Assembly: GCA_003818285.1 (NCBI GenBank)
Contig: RPRB01000029.1
Span: 1-35,963 of the forward strand
DNA: 35,963 nucleotides
Origin: Myxococcaceae bacterium
GTDB taxonomy: Bacteria > Myxococcota > Myxococcia > Myxococcales > Myxococcaceae
Reading direction: 5' to 3'
In this document: positions 16,585 through 24,777 of the stretch, in pieces
Numbering within the stretch: the first letter of the stretch is position 1
Layout: every line of letters begins with the position of its first letter
Program-made: the position numbers and the translations under genes
Notes under the pieces: generated by a model
What the model saw: only the letters and a program-made list of their open reading frames with translations
What the model was told of the DNA's origin: nothing
Databases searched by the model: none

Positions 16585-17193
16585 GTGCGCGCCCTCCTGC
16601 TGCTCGTTCCCCTGCTGCTCTCCGCCAACCCGGCGCCCCCTCCGCTGGTGCGGATGGAAGTCAAGGACGTCGTCCCCCTCAAGGAGCTGAAGCAGCACGC
16701 CGTGGTGCTGGTCTCGAAGGAGGACGGGACGGTCCTGCCACTCTTCGTGGACGAGACCGCGGCGGTGGCCATCGCCTTCCGCCTGATGGGCCGGCCCACG
16801 CCTCATCCGCTGGCGCACGACCTCCTGGACCGGCTCATCCCGAGCCTCGGCGGGCGGCTGACCGAGGTCCGGATCGACGGACTGAAGAACCACGTCTACC
16901 AGAGCCATGTCTTCATCCAGCAGGCGGACCGGAAGCTGGTGATCGAGGCCCGACCCTCGGACGCGGTCTCGATGGCGCTGGCGGCGAAGGTGCCGGTCTA
17001 CACGACCCGGCAGGTCATGGCCGAGGGCGGCATCTCCCGGGCGGAGATCAACGCGTACGGGAGGGAGTCCTCGGTTCCGCCACCGGGCGTCGGTGGGAGC
17101 GGCAACGCCGGGACCTCGCCGGATGCGGACATGCCGGCACCCGCTCCGTCTCCAGCCACCAGGTCACCGGCGAGCAAACCCATCGAGCTCTGA
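16585..17193 (+). CDS. BFN-domain (bifunctional nuclease, DUF151) protein with an apparent export signal
   Basis: This 202-residue protein has the BFN/DUF151 domain at about residues 22-158: MEVKDVVPLKELKQ, then VLPLFVDETAAVAIA, then the signature EARPSDAVSMALAAKVPVY. Members in plants have nuclease activity; bacterial roles are unclear. The GTG at 16585 was chosen because it yields a good signal peptide (MRALLLLVPLLLSANPAPPP) with GAGG upstream. A TTG at 16504 would give a 229-residue protein whose extra N-terminus looks non-coding. The C-terminal 40 residues are Pro/Ser/Gly-rich. Typical BFN proteins are cytosolic, so the signal peptide is unusual. A strong hairpin terminator follows. Confidence 0.85.
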   Translation: MRALLLLVPLLLSANPAPPPLVRMEVKDVVPLKELKQHAVVLVSKEDGTVLPLFVDETAAVAIAFRLMGRPTPHPLAHDLLDRLIPSLGGRLTEVRIDGLKNHVYQSHVFIQQADRKLVIEARPSDAVSMALAAKVPVYTTRQVMAEGGISRAEINAYGRESSVPPPGVGGSGNAGTSPDADMPAPAPSPATRSPASKPIEL

Positions 17194-17207
17194 GCTCCGG
17201 GAACTGG

Positions 17208-17246
17208 AAAGCCCGGCCCCCCCTCCCAAGGGAAGCCGGGCTTTCG
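17208..17246 (+). terminator. Hairpin terminator after the BFN-domain gene
   Basis: AAAGCCCGGC (17208-17217) pairs perfectly with GCCGGGCTTT (17235-17244) over 10 bases around a 17-base loop, 15 bases after the stop codon. The 3' arm ends in TTT, which is short but supports intrinsic termination. Confidence 0.7.
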
Positions 17247-17401
17247 CGAGGCAAACTCCAATGGGGCATCGCCACCCCGTGCAGCCGGTGGGGTGACGAG
17301 TCAGGTGGAACAGCGTCGGCCCTGCTCCAACGTGGGAGCCTGTTCGTATTCTGCTCGATGACAAAGTGTCAAGGCGCGGTCTGCGCTACAGGATCCGTGC
17401 C

Positions 17402-18799
17402 GTGACGCGTCGCTCGAAGATCGTCTGCACCCTTGGCCCGGCGTCGGATGCCCCACGCGTGCTCGGGGGGATGATCGCCGCCGGGATGGACGTCGCGCGC
17501 CTCAACTTCTCGCATGGAGACGCCGCCCAGCACCGGGCCCGCGTGGAGGCCGTTCGCCGGGAGGCGCGGCGAGCCCGGCGCAACGTGGCGATCCTCCAGG
17601 ATCTCCAGGGGCCCAAGCTGCGCCTGGGCAGGTTCGCCGAGGGCCGGGTGGAGCTCGTCTCGGGGGAGACGGTTCTCCTCGTCACTGCCCCGAGTGTGGT
17701 GGGGAGCCCACGGGTCATTCCGGTGGCACTTCCTTCCCTGGCCCGTGCTTGCCGGGTGGGGGACCCGGTGCTGCTGGATGACGGACGGGTACGGCTCCGG
17801 ATCAGCCGACGGCGGGGTCGTGATCTCGAGGCGGAGGTGGAATTCGGAGGGCCACTCTCGGATCACAAGGGGGTGGCTCTCCCGGGCTCGACGGTGTCGA
17901 TCCCCGCCTTCACTCCGAAGGACCGGCGGGACGCGGCGCTCGGACGGGCGCTGGGGGTGGACCTGGTGGCGATGTCCTTCGTCCGGACCGTCCGAGACCT
18001 GGCACAGGCACGGCGGCACCTGGCGCCGCGGACGCCACTCATCGCCAAGATGGAGAAGCCCCAGGCCATCGAGAACCTCGAGGCCATCGTCCGTGCCGCT
18101 GACGGGATCATGGTGGCCCGCGGGGACCTGGGGGTGGAGCTACCGCTGGAACGGGTTCCCGGGATCCAGAAGCGCCTGGTGCGGCAAGCGAACCTGCTCG
18201 GGAAGCCGTGCATCGTCGCCACCGAAATGCTGGAGAGCATGATCCAGGCGCCCCGCCCCACCCGCGCCGAGGTCTCGGACGTGGCCAACGCGGTGATGGA
18301 CGGCGCGGACGCGGTGATGCTCTCCGCCGAGACCGCCGTCGGCCACGACCCCGTGGCGGCGGTGGCCACGATGGCCCGCATCGTCGAGGAGGCCGAACGT
18401 TCGGCGCCGGCTCGCCTCCGTCCCACCCTGGACGGGAACCAGGTCTCGGCGGGGATCGCCGCCGCGGCGGTGGAGGCGGCCCGGAGCTCCGGGGCGAAGG
18501 TCATCGTCGCCTACACCGAGAGCGGCTACACCGCGCGGCTGGTGGCGGCCTTCAGACCGCCGATGCCGATCCTGGCGCTCACCCCCAACGAGCCCGTGGT
18601 CCACCAGCTCGCGGTCGTCTGGTGCGTCGAGGCGCACCGCGTACCCCGGGTCCGATCCACCGACGCGGTGATGTCGCGGGCCCGGACCGAGGTGCGCCGG
18701 CGGGGCCTCGCTGGTCCCGGCGACCACATGGCGATCGTCGCCGGGGTTCCGCTGAACGAGCCGGGAAACACCAACCTCCTGACGGTGCAGCCCGTCTGA
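17402..18799 (+). CDS. pyk: Pyruvate kinase
   Basis: This 465-residue glycolytic enzyme converts phosphoenolpyruvate and ADP to pyruvate and ATP. It has MTRRSKIVCTLGPAS at the start, NFSHG at 35-39, the catalytic segment AKMEKPQAIENLEAI (215-229) and RGDLGVELP (240-248), and ATEMLESM (273-280). The C-terminal allosteric domain runs to VPLNEPGNTNLL. The GTG at 17402 was preferred over a GTG at 17366 because AGGA stands 8 bases before it and the family begins there. It is monocistronic; the BFN gene terminator lies upstream and the next gene is convergent. No anomaly was seen. Confidence 0.96.
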   Translation: MTRRSKIVCTLGPASDAPRVLGGMIAAGMDVARLNFSHGDAAQHRARVEAVRREARRARRNVAILQDLQGPKLRLGRFAEGRVELVSGETVLLVTAPSVVGSPRVIPVALPSLARACRVGDPVLLDDGRVRLRISRRRGRDLEAEVEFGGPLSDHKGVALPGSTVSIPAFTPKDRRDAALGRALGVDLVAMSFVRTVRDLAQARRHLAPRTPLIAKMEKPQAIENLEAIVRAADGIMVARGDLGVELPLERVPGIQKRLVRQANLLGKPCIVATEMLESMIQAPRPTRAEVSDVANAVMDGADAVMLSAETAVGHDPVAAVATMARIVEEAERSAPARLRPTLDGNQVSAGIAAAAVEAARSSGAKVIVAYTESGYTARLVAAFRPPMPILALTPNEPVVHQLAVVWCVEAHRVPRVRSTDAVMSRARTEVRRRGLAGPGDHMAIVAGVPLNEPGNTNLLTVQPV

Positions 18800-18892
18800 G
18801 CGTCCGGCCGGTGCGGCCAGTCGCGCCAAAGCGGCGTCCCCGGCGGGCGCCGGCCCCCGCTGATCAGAGCGGCGGTCAATGCGTCGAGGCCG

Positions 18893-19854
18893 TCATCCGT
18901 GCGCCCGGATCTGCGCGCCCGACGCCGCGTGCGCCGGCGCGAGCCCGAGCTGGCGCACCGCTTCGGGGAGTCCTTCACGCACGCTTCGCCACCGAGGCGC
19001 CCACCCGCTCGCTGCGCGCAGCCTGGCGTTGCTCAGCCGGAGCGATCGGGAAGCCAGCTCGAGCGTGGCGCCGCCGAGCCAGGTGAGCCAGCGGGGAATG
19101 GGCCTCGGAGAGGGTGCGCCGGTCGCCCGCGCGCAGACCTCGCCGAACTCCTTCCGGGTCACGGGCTCGTCGTCGCAGACCTCGTACACCCCTCCCGGCA
19201 CCCCCAGCGCGGCGACGACCGCGGTGGCGGCGTCCTCGTGTGACACGGACGACCAGTAGGCGCCGGAGGGCCCGGGGAGAGGCGCCCAGCCCTTCCCGAC
19301 CCCGGCCAGCATCTGCCGGAGCATCGGGTCCGGCCCGTAGAACCCGGCGAACCGGAGCACCACGCCGGCGCCCCCGCCCCGAGCGTAGCGCTCGACCGAT
19401 GCCTCGGCGTCGAGCGCCGTGCGGTGTAGGGCGCGGGACGGACGGGCCAGCGCTCGTCGATCCAGTCGGCTCCCCCGTCCTCGTGGATCGGGGCGAACGA
19501 CTCCTGGATGAAGCGGCGGACGCCGGTGGCCGCCGCGGCACTGGCCAGAGTGGCAGAGCCTTCACGCCGGATGCGGTCGTTCTCGCGCCACGACCGACGA
19601 AGCAGCATCCGGAACAACGACGAGGGCATGTGCGTCGCGAGGTTGATGACCACGTCGTGGCCCTGGACGGCGGACCGGACGGACGCGGGATCGAACAGGT
19701 CCATCGAGACCGGGGTCGCGCCGACGGCACGGAGCAGCTCCGCCTGCTCGTGGGTGCGACTCACCGCGGTGACGGGATGACCGGCGGACACCAGGAGCGG
19801 GAGGACGTGGCGGCCGACCACCCCGGTGGCGCCGGTGAGAAGGATTCGGTCCAT
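18893..19854 (-). pseudogene. NAD-dependent epimerase/dehydratase-type reductase, frameshifted
   Basis: Two reading frames together encode an atypical/extended SDR protein of about 320 residues. The first frame (from ATG 19854) has the Rossmann motif LLTGATGVVGRHV and continues through VVINLATHMP and RRFIQESFAPIHEDGG to WPVRPAPYT. The second frame resumes near 19420 with ALDAEASVERYARGGG and VVLRFAGFYGP, and ends at 18893. One missing base near 19420-19432 would join the frames. Without it the first frame runs on into an Arg/Pro-rich nonsense tail. It may be a true pseudogene or an assembly error. Similar intact proteins act on nucleotide sugars or other small substrates; the substrate here is unknown. 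Confidence 0.8.
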
Positions 19855-19968
19855 GCGCCTCGTATGGCGCCCCGGCGGATGGATCGCACTGCCTCTCGTC
19901 ACGAGCGAGCGCTCGCTCCAATGACCGCACCTTCTCTGCTCCAGGCGCGGGTGTGCCCGTGCCCCGAG

Positions 19969-20319
19969 TCAGTGCCCGGCGCCGAACCTGATCCCCGGTC
20001 CGAGGACTCCCACGAAGAGAATCAGCGCGATGGCCGCGGCGACCAGCCACGCCCGGCTGCGCGGCACGCCGAGCGGGGGAGCCTGCGCGCTGACCGGCGG
20101 GCGCCTGGCCCACAGCCCGGGGTACCAGGCAAGGAGCGATGTTCCCCCGAAGGACGCCGCAGCGGCCGAGATCATCACCAGCTCCAGTCCATGCGGGTTG
20201 AGCAGGCCGGCCGCCACGAAGGTCACCCCACCCACGAGGTTGGGCAGCAGGGTGAGGCTCCGGACGCGAGTCTGCCGCTCCTCGGTCCGCGGCCCGAGGA
20301 ACGGCTCCAGCGGCGGCAT
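19969..20319 (-). CDS. Small integral membrane protein, unknown function
   Basis: This 116-residue protein has three predicted membrane segments: LTLLPNLVGGVTFVAAGLL (about 22-40), LELVMISAAAASFGGTSLLAW (46-66, split as LELVMISAAA and ASFGGTSLLAW), and AWLVAAAIALILFVGVLG (about 90-107). An in-frame stop lies 9 codons upstream of the ATG, so the start is bounded, but no ribosome binding site is evident. The third segment follows a Pro-rich cytoplasmic or periplasmic loop. It could be the C-terminal part of a larger membrane protein whose front is lost. No family is recognised. Confidence 0.5.
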   Translation of the reverse strand: MPPLEPFLGPRTEERQTRVRSLTLLPNLVGGVTFVAAGLLNPHGLELVMISAAAASFGGTSLLAWYPGLWARRPPVSAQAPPLGVPRSRAWLVAAAIALILFVGVLGPGIRFGAGH

Positions 20320-20384
20320 CAGACGTTGCGGGGCCAGCCGCCCTCACCCTAGCCCGCCTCCTTGCGTGAACACCCCCGGTTGGA

Positions 20385-21596
20385 GTGGTGTGCGCCCCCG
20401 TGCCTCGCGAGCTCGGCGCCTGCGCTCTGCTTTTCCTCGCCCTCGCCGCCTCGTGCACTCGGGGCGGGGGAAACGCTGGAGCCGCGGGCTCGACCGCCGG
20501 CCCTGCTCCGACCGCGACCACACCGGACCGGTCGAGCTCGGCGGCGGCCGTGCGGACGGCGACGTCGGCCGGCGGCCCCGACGCGTGCGATACGGGAATC
20601 TCGGCGGCGGCGCGCAGCAAAGGAGCGGCGCCGGTGAGCCCGATCCTGACCGCCGGGACGGCGAAACCCGAGGCCTCGGTGGTCGCCCCGCCGGGAATGG
20701 TCTGGATCTCCGGCGGCGAGTTCGACCAGGGCTCTGACGAGGAGATGTTCCAGGACGCCCGGCCGGTCCACCACGTGAGCGTGGACGGGTTCTGGATGGA
20801 CGCGACGGAGGTCACCAACGCCGAGTTCAAGCGATTCGCCGACGAGACCCGGTACGTGACCGTCGCCGAGCGGGTCCCTCGCGCCGAGGACTATCCGGGT
20901 GCGCTCCCGGACATGCTCGTCCCCGGCTCGGTGGTGTTCTCACCTCCGAAGAAGGCGGTACCCCTCAACGACCACTTCCAGTGGTGGAACTACGTGAAGG
21001 GTGCGAGCTGGCGCCATCCCGAAGGGCCGGGCAGCTCCCTCGCCAAGCGGATGGATCACCCGGTGGTCCACATCGCCTTCGAGGACGCACAGGCCTACGC
21101 GAAGTGGGCCGGGAAGCGCCTTCCCACCGAGGCGGAATGGGAGTTCGCCGCGCGAGGCGGGCTGGCGGGGAAGAAGTACCCCTGGGGTGACGAGTTCCGG
21201 CCCCGCGGCAAGTTCATGGCCAACACCTTCCAGGGTCATTTCCCCGAGCGAAACACGGCCGAGGACGGGTACGTGGCGAGCAATCCGGTGAAGGCCTTCC
21301 CGCCCAACGCCTATGGCCTTTATGGCATGGCGGGGAACGTCTGGGAGTGGGTGTCCGACTGGTACCGCCCGGACTACTACGCGCGCCTCGCCTCCACGGG
21401 CGGAACGGCCCGGAACCCTCCCGGTCCGCAGGACAGCTTCGACCCCTCCGAGCCCGGGGTGCAGAAGCGGGTCCAGAAGGGCGGCTCGTTCCTCTGCACC
21501 GACCAGTACTGCGCCCGCTACATGCCGGGAGGGCGCGGGAAGGGCGCGCCGGACACCGGGACGAGCCACCTCGGCTTCCGGCTGGTCAAGAGCTGA
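20385..21596 (+). CDS. Formylglycine-generating-enzyme (SUMF1) family lipoprotein
   Basis: This 403-residue protein has a lipoprotein signal (LLFLALAASC lipobox, Cys about residue 24), a Pro/Ala/Thr-rich linker to about residue 100, and a complete FGE-sulfatase domain from PPGMVWISGGEF to the end. Conserved family parts include DATEVTNAEF, GKRLPTEAEWEFAARGG, GLYGMAGNVWEWVSDWY and the C-terminal HLGFRL. The two cysteines required for oxygen-dependent formylglycine formation are both present, C371 and C376 in GGSFLCTDQYCARY, with the same spacing as human SUMF1 C336/C341. Most SUMF1-fold proteins lack them. No sulfatase gene is in the window. The GTG at 20385 is used (a second GTG follows). Export to the periplasm is inferred from the lipobox. 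Confidence 0.88.
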   Translation: MVCAPVPRELGACALLFLALAASCTRGGGNAGAAGSTAGPAPTATTPDRSSSAAAVRTATSAGGPDACDTGISAAARSKGAAPVSPILTAGTAKPEASVVAPPGMVWISGGEFDQGSDEEMFQDARPVHHVSVDGFWMDATEVTNAEFKRFADETRYVTVAERVPRAEDYPGALPDMLVPGSVVFSPPKKAVPLNDHFQWWNYVKGASWRHPEGPGSSLAKRMDHPVVHIAFEDAQAYAKWAGKRLPTEAEWEFAARGGLAGKKYPWGDEFRPRGKFMANTFQGHFPERNTAEDGYVASNPVKAFPPNAYGLYGMAGNVWEWVSDWYRPDYYARLASTGGTARNPPGPQDSFDPSEPGVQKRVQKGGSFLCTDQYCARYMPGGRGKGAPDTGTSHLGFRLVKS

Positions 21597-21732
21597 TCGC
21601 CGCAGCCCCGGGTTTCCTCCGATCCGCCGGTGGCGCAGCCTGCCCGTCGTCAGATCCATGTGGGCGGCGGCAGTCGCGGCCGATGCCGCCGGAAGCCCGC
21701 GCTACACTCCGGCGGTGGGAGGTGTCCGAACC

Positions 21733-22566
21733 ATGCATCTTCCGTCGCCCCGGTCGGGGATTCCCGCAGGAGCAGGACTCCCTCTCTGGCCGCCCCTGCT
21801 CGCCACCCGAGGGCCCGGAGCCCGGACGGATCTCCACGCGCATCACGCGATTCACCTGGTGGCAGCGGTCGGCGGCGAGGTCCGTGTTCGCTCGGGACGG
21901 CGGGCGGCATGGCGCTCGGCACCGGCGGTCGTGACCGCGCCCGACACGCTCCATTCCATCGACGCCGAGGGCACCGAGGTCCTGATCGTCTTCCTCGAGC
22001 CCGAGAGCGATGCTGGGGTCGCGCTGCGACCGCTTCTGTCGCAAGAGACCGTCTTCCTGGAGCCGGCGGCGCGTGACTCCCTGCTGAAAGTCGAGCCAGC
22101 CCAGCTGCTGAGCTCCGACTCGGTCCAATGGACCGACCGCCTGGTGGTCGCGCTCGGGGGGCGGTCCCGGCCTCCGCACCGGGTTCACCCGAAGATTCGC
22201 AAGCTGCTGCGACTCCTGCGCGATCCGGACGCGCCGAGGTCGCTCGAGGCCCTCGCCGGCCTGGTCGGCCTCTCCCCCGGTCGGTTGATGCACGTCTTCA
22301 CCGAATCGGTGGGAATCCCTCTCCGGCCGTATCTCGCCTGGCTCAGGTTCCAGCGAGCCGCAGCTGCCATCGTGAGCGGAACCCCGATCGGAGACGCCGC
22401 CCACCTCGCCGGCTTCGCCGACTCCTCGCACCTGAGCCGCGGCTTTCGTCGCATGTTCGGCACGCCCCCGTCCGCGCTCCGTCTGCGCTCGGCGCAGCCA
22501 GCTGGTTCAAGCGGTCTCTCGACGCCCTCGGTAGAGCACGGGGGCAATGAGACACTCCTCTCGTGA
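21733..22566 (+). CDS. AraC-family transcriptional regulator
   Basis: This 277-residue protein has an N-terminal cupin-like ligand domain (residues 1-100) with TDLHAHHAIHLV, then a C-terminal AraC/XylS double helix-turn-helix at about 165-255: LEALAGLVGLSPGRLMHVF, then GDAAHLAGFADSSHLSRGFR and RMFGTPPSAL. The ATG at 21733 has GGAGG about 10 bases upstream, and the similarity starts there. The 3' end overlaps the next gene by 20 bases, so the two are probably translated together. A QacA-type exporter follows shortly, making it a candidate target. The inducer is unknown. Confidence 0.92.
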   Translation: MHLPSPRSGIPAGAGLPLWPPLLATRGPGARTDLHAHHAIHLVAAVGGEVRVRSGRRAAWRSAPAVVTAPDTLHSIDAEGTEVLIVFLEPESDAGVALRPLLSQETVFLEPAARDSLLKVEPAQLLSSDSVQWTDRLVVALGGRSRPPHRVHPKIRKLLRLLRDPDAPRSLEALAGLVGLSPGRLMHVFTESVGIPLRPYLAWLRFQRAAAAIVSGTPIGDAAHLAGFADSSHLSRGFRRMFGTPPSALRLRSAQPAGSSGLSTPSVEHGGNETLLS

Positions 22567-22951
22567 CGAAGGCCTTCTCCTCTGGCAGTGGTCCCGCTAC
22601 CCGGGAGCTCACCGGGACCGGGCGAATCTCCTGGCCCACGCGTTGACCGTGCCGTTCTTCGTGGCTGGCACGGTCGTCCTCCTGGCGAGCCCCTTCCTCG
22701 GACCCTGGTGGCTCGGGGGAGGCGGACTCGCCGCCATGGTCGCGGCAGTATTGCTCCAGGGCCGGACGCACCGGCGAGAGCGCACCGCGGCACCGCCCTT
22801 TCGAGGTCCCGCGGACGTGCTGCAGCGGATCCTGCTCGAGCAGTGGGTCACCTTTCCCCGCTTCGTGCTCAGCGGCGAGTTCTCTCGCAGCTGGCGCAGC
22901 TCGCCCCACGAGCCCTCCGAGGCGGGTCCGGACCCGGTCACTCCTGTCTAG
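22547..22951 (+). CDS. Mpo1/DUF962-like small membrane protein
   Basis: This 134-residue protein has two hydrophobic segments (LLAHALTVPFFVAGTVVLLAS and WWLGGGGLAAMVAAVLLQG, each partly quoted) after YPGAHRDRANLLAHA. A cytoplasmic tail contains FRGPADVLQRILLEQWVTFPRFVLSGEF. The layout YPxxHxDRxNLLxH plus RxHRRE resembles the Mpo1-like family; the yeast member Mpo1 is an alpha-oxidation dioxygenase whose His residues bind iron. Here H34 (AHRD region), H31 and the THRRER segment could serve. The bacterial role is unproven. The ATG lies inside the AraC gene, 20 bases before its stop. Confidence 0.65.
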   Translation: MRHSSRDEGLLLWQWSRYPGAHRDRANLLAHALTVPFFVAGTVVLLASPFLGPWWLGGGGLAAMVAAVLLQGRTHRRERTAAPPFRGPADVLQRILLEQWVTFPRFVLSGEFSRSWRSSPHEPSEAGPDPVTPV

Positions 22952-23026
22952 ACGGGCGGTTGTCCGGGGAGCTCCGATGAGTCTGCTCGCAACGTCCCGT
23001 CAAAGGGTCGGACTCTCTCGGGGAAG

Positions 23027-24631
23027 ATGAGGATGGAGGTGAACGACAGAGACATGGACGGGCCGCTGGGACCATCCGAGACCGTGCTCGCCGCTGCGTC
23101 GCCCCGCGGCGCACCGAAGGCCACGCGACGGGACTGGATCGGCCTGGGCGTCATCGCGCTCCCTTGCCTGCTCTACTCGATGGACCTCACCGTCCTGAAC
23201 CTCGCAGTCCCCGCGCTGAGCGCCGACCTCCGACCCAGCAGCACCGAGCTTCTGTGGATCATCGACATCTACGGGTTCCTGGTCGCCGGATCCCTCATCA
23301 CCATGGGGACCCTGGGCGACCGGATTGGCCGTCGTCGGCTCCTGCTGATCGGCGCGGTGGCGTTCGGGGTGGGCTCGGTCGTCGCCGCCTTCTCCACCAC
23401 CGCGCTCATGCTGATCGCCAGCCGGGCCCTGCTCGGAATCGCCGGCGCCACCCTCGCCCCGTCGACCCTCTCCTTGATCCGGAACATGTTCCACGACCCC
23501 GCCCAGCGCACGGTGGCCATCGGGGTCTGGATCTCCAGCTACTCGGCCGGCGCCGCCATCGGTCCGCTCATCGGGGGAGTACTGCTGGAGCACTTCTGGT
23601 GGGGGTCGGTCTTCCTGATCAGCGTCCCCGTCATGCTGCTGCTGATCGTGCTCGGCCCGGTGCTGCTCCCCGAGTTCAGGGATCCCGGAGCAGGCCGCCT
23701 GGACCTGATCAGCGCCGCCCTCTCCCTGGGAGGCGTCCTCTCGGTGATCTACGGGCTGAAGCGGGTGGCCGAGACCGCCCGGCCCTGGCCAGGAATCCTC
23801 TTCGTGATCGTCGGCGTGGGCACGGCCGTGGTGTTCGTTCGCCGGCAGCACGCCCTGCCCCATCCGCTCCTGGACCTCGGGCTCTTCCGTTCCCGTGCCT
23901 TCACCGCGGCGCTGGCCACCTATTCGCTCGGCACGTTCGTCGCCTTCGGCGTCTACGTCTTCATCGGCCAGTACTTGCAGCTCGTCGTGGGGCTGTCGCC
24001 GCTGCAGGCCGGACTGTGGACCGCGCCGTTCGCGCTGGCCTTCATCGTGGGTTCCCTCGTGACTCCGGCCATCGTCCGTCGCGTCTCCCCCCGCTGGGTG
24101 ATGACCGCGGGCCTGTCACTGGCGGCGGTGGGATTCGGAGTGATCGCCCTCGTGGACAGCACCTCCGGGCTGGCGCTGCTGGTCACCGGGCTCGTCGCCT
24201 ACTCTCTCGGACTCGCTCCCGTCTTCACCCTCTCCAACGACGTGGTCATCGGATGCGCTCCACCCGAGCGCGCGGGAGCGGCGGCGGCGCTCTCCGAGAC
24301 GGGCTCGGAGCTGGGGGGAGCGCTCGGCATCGCCCTCCTGGGGAGCCTCGGCACGGCTCTCTACCGGGACAGGATGAGCGATGCCGTCCACGCGGGGATC
24401 CCCGCGCACGCGGTGGAGGCCGCTCGTGACACGCTGGGGGCTGCCCTGGCGATCGGGCGGCAGCTGTCCGATCGGCTGGGGGCGGAGCTGATCGCCAGGG
24501 CGCAGGAGGCGTTCATCGGGTCGCTCCGGCTGTCGGCCGTGGTCTCCGCCGTGATCGTCGCCGGAATCGCTCTGGCCACCGCGCTCGTCCCCGACGCCGA
24601 CACCTCGTCCCACCCGAATGCTCACCCGTGA
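23027..24631 (+). CDS. MFS drug:H+ antiporter, DHA2 (QacA/SmvA-type)
   Basis: This 534-residue protein has 14 predicted transmembrane helices and the layout of QacA/SmvA/LfrA exporters. TM1 carries LYSMDLTVLNLAVPAL with the acidic Asp used in cation export. After TM2 comes motif A (GDRIGRRRLLLIGA). TM5 has motif C-like SSYSAGAAIGPLIGG. The C-terminal part includes LSETGSELGGALGIALLG, typical of this subgroup. Substrates are probably cationic biocides or dyes, as in QacA; this is inferred. The ATG at 23027 is followed by in-frame ATGs at 23033 and 23054, so the exact start is uncertain. It lies 75 bases after the Mpo1-like gene and may share the AraC regulator's control. Confidence 0.92.
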   Translation: MRMEVNDRDMDGPLGPSETVLAAASPRGAPKATRRDWIGLGVIALPCLLYSMDLTVLNLAVPALSADLRPSSTELLWIIDIYGFLVAGSLITMGTLGDRIGRRRLLLIGAVAFGVGSVVAAFSTTALMLIASRALLGIAGATLAPSTLSLIRNMFHDPAQRTVAIGVWISSYSAGAAIGPLIGGVLLEHFWWGSVFLISVPVMLLLIVLGPVLLPEFRDPGAGRLDLISAALSLGGVLSVIYGLKRVAETARPWPGILFVIVGVGTAVVFVRRQHALPHPLLDLGLFRSRAFTAALATYSLGTFVAFGVYVFIGQYLQLVVGLSPLQAGLWTAPFALAFIVGSLVTPAIVRRVSPRWVMTAGLSLAAVGFGVIALVDSTSGLALLVTGLVAYSLGLAPVFTLSNDVVIGCAPPERAGAAAALSETGSELGGALGIALLGSLGTALYRDRMSDAVHAGIPAHAVEAARDTLGAALAIGRQLSDRLGAELIARAQEAFIGSLRLSAVVSAVIVAGIALATALVPDADTSSHPNAHP

Positions 24632-24765
24632 GGTGACGACGTCCGCTCGCACCGGAGCGCGGTCCAGACGGCGTCGATCGGGACGACGCCTTTCGTCCGC
24701 AGCCAGATCCAGAGGACGCCGCGCTCGGCGAGGGCATCACGCAGGCGAGGCAACTCTCGCTGCAT
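24622..24765 (-). CDS. Small ORF downstream of the HAD phosphatase, unknown function
   Basis: This is a 47-residue frame starting 12 bases after the HAD-phosphatase stop, on the same strand, with a weak GGTGAAG ribosome binding site. It reads as a plausible protein: a charged helix (QRELPRLRDALAERG), a Trp-rich hydrophobic stretch (VLWIWLRTKGVVPIDAVW), and a short polar tail. Its last 10 bases overlap the 3' end of the exporter gene on the other strand. It may be a small protein co-expressed with the phosphatase, or a remnant of a longer gene. I do not recognise a family. Confidence 0.4.
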   Translation of the reverse strand: MQRELPRLRDALAERGVLWIWLRTKGVVPIDAVWTALRCERTSSPHG

Positions 24766-24777
24766 CTGACTTCACCG

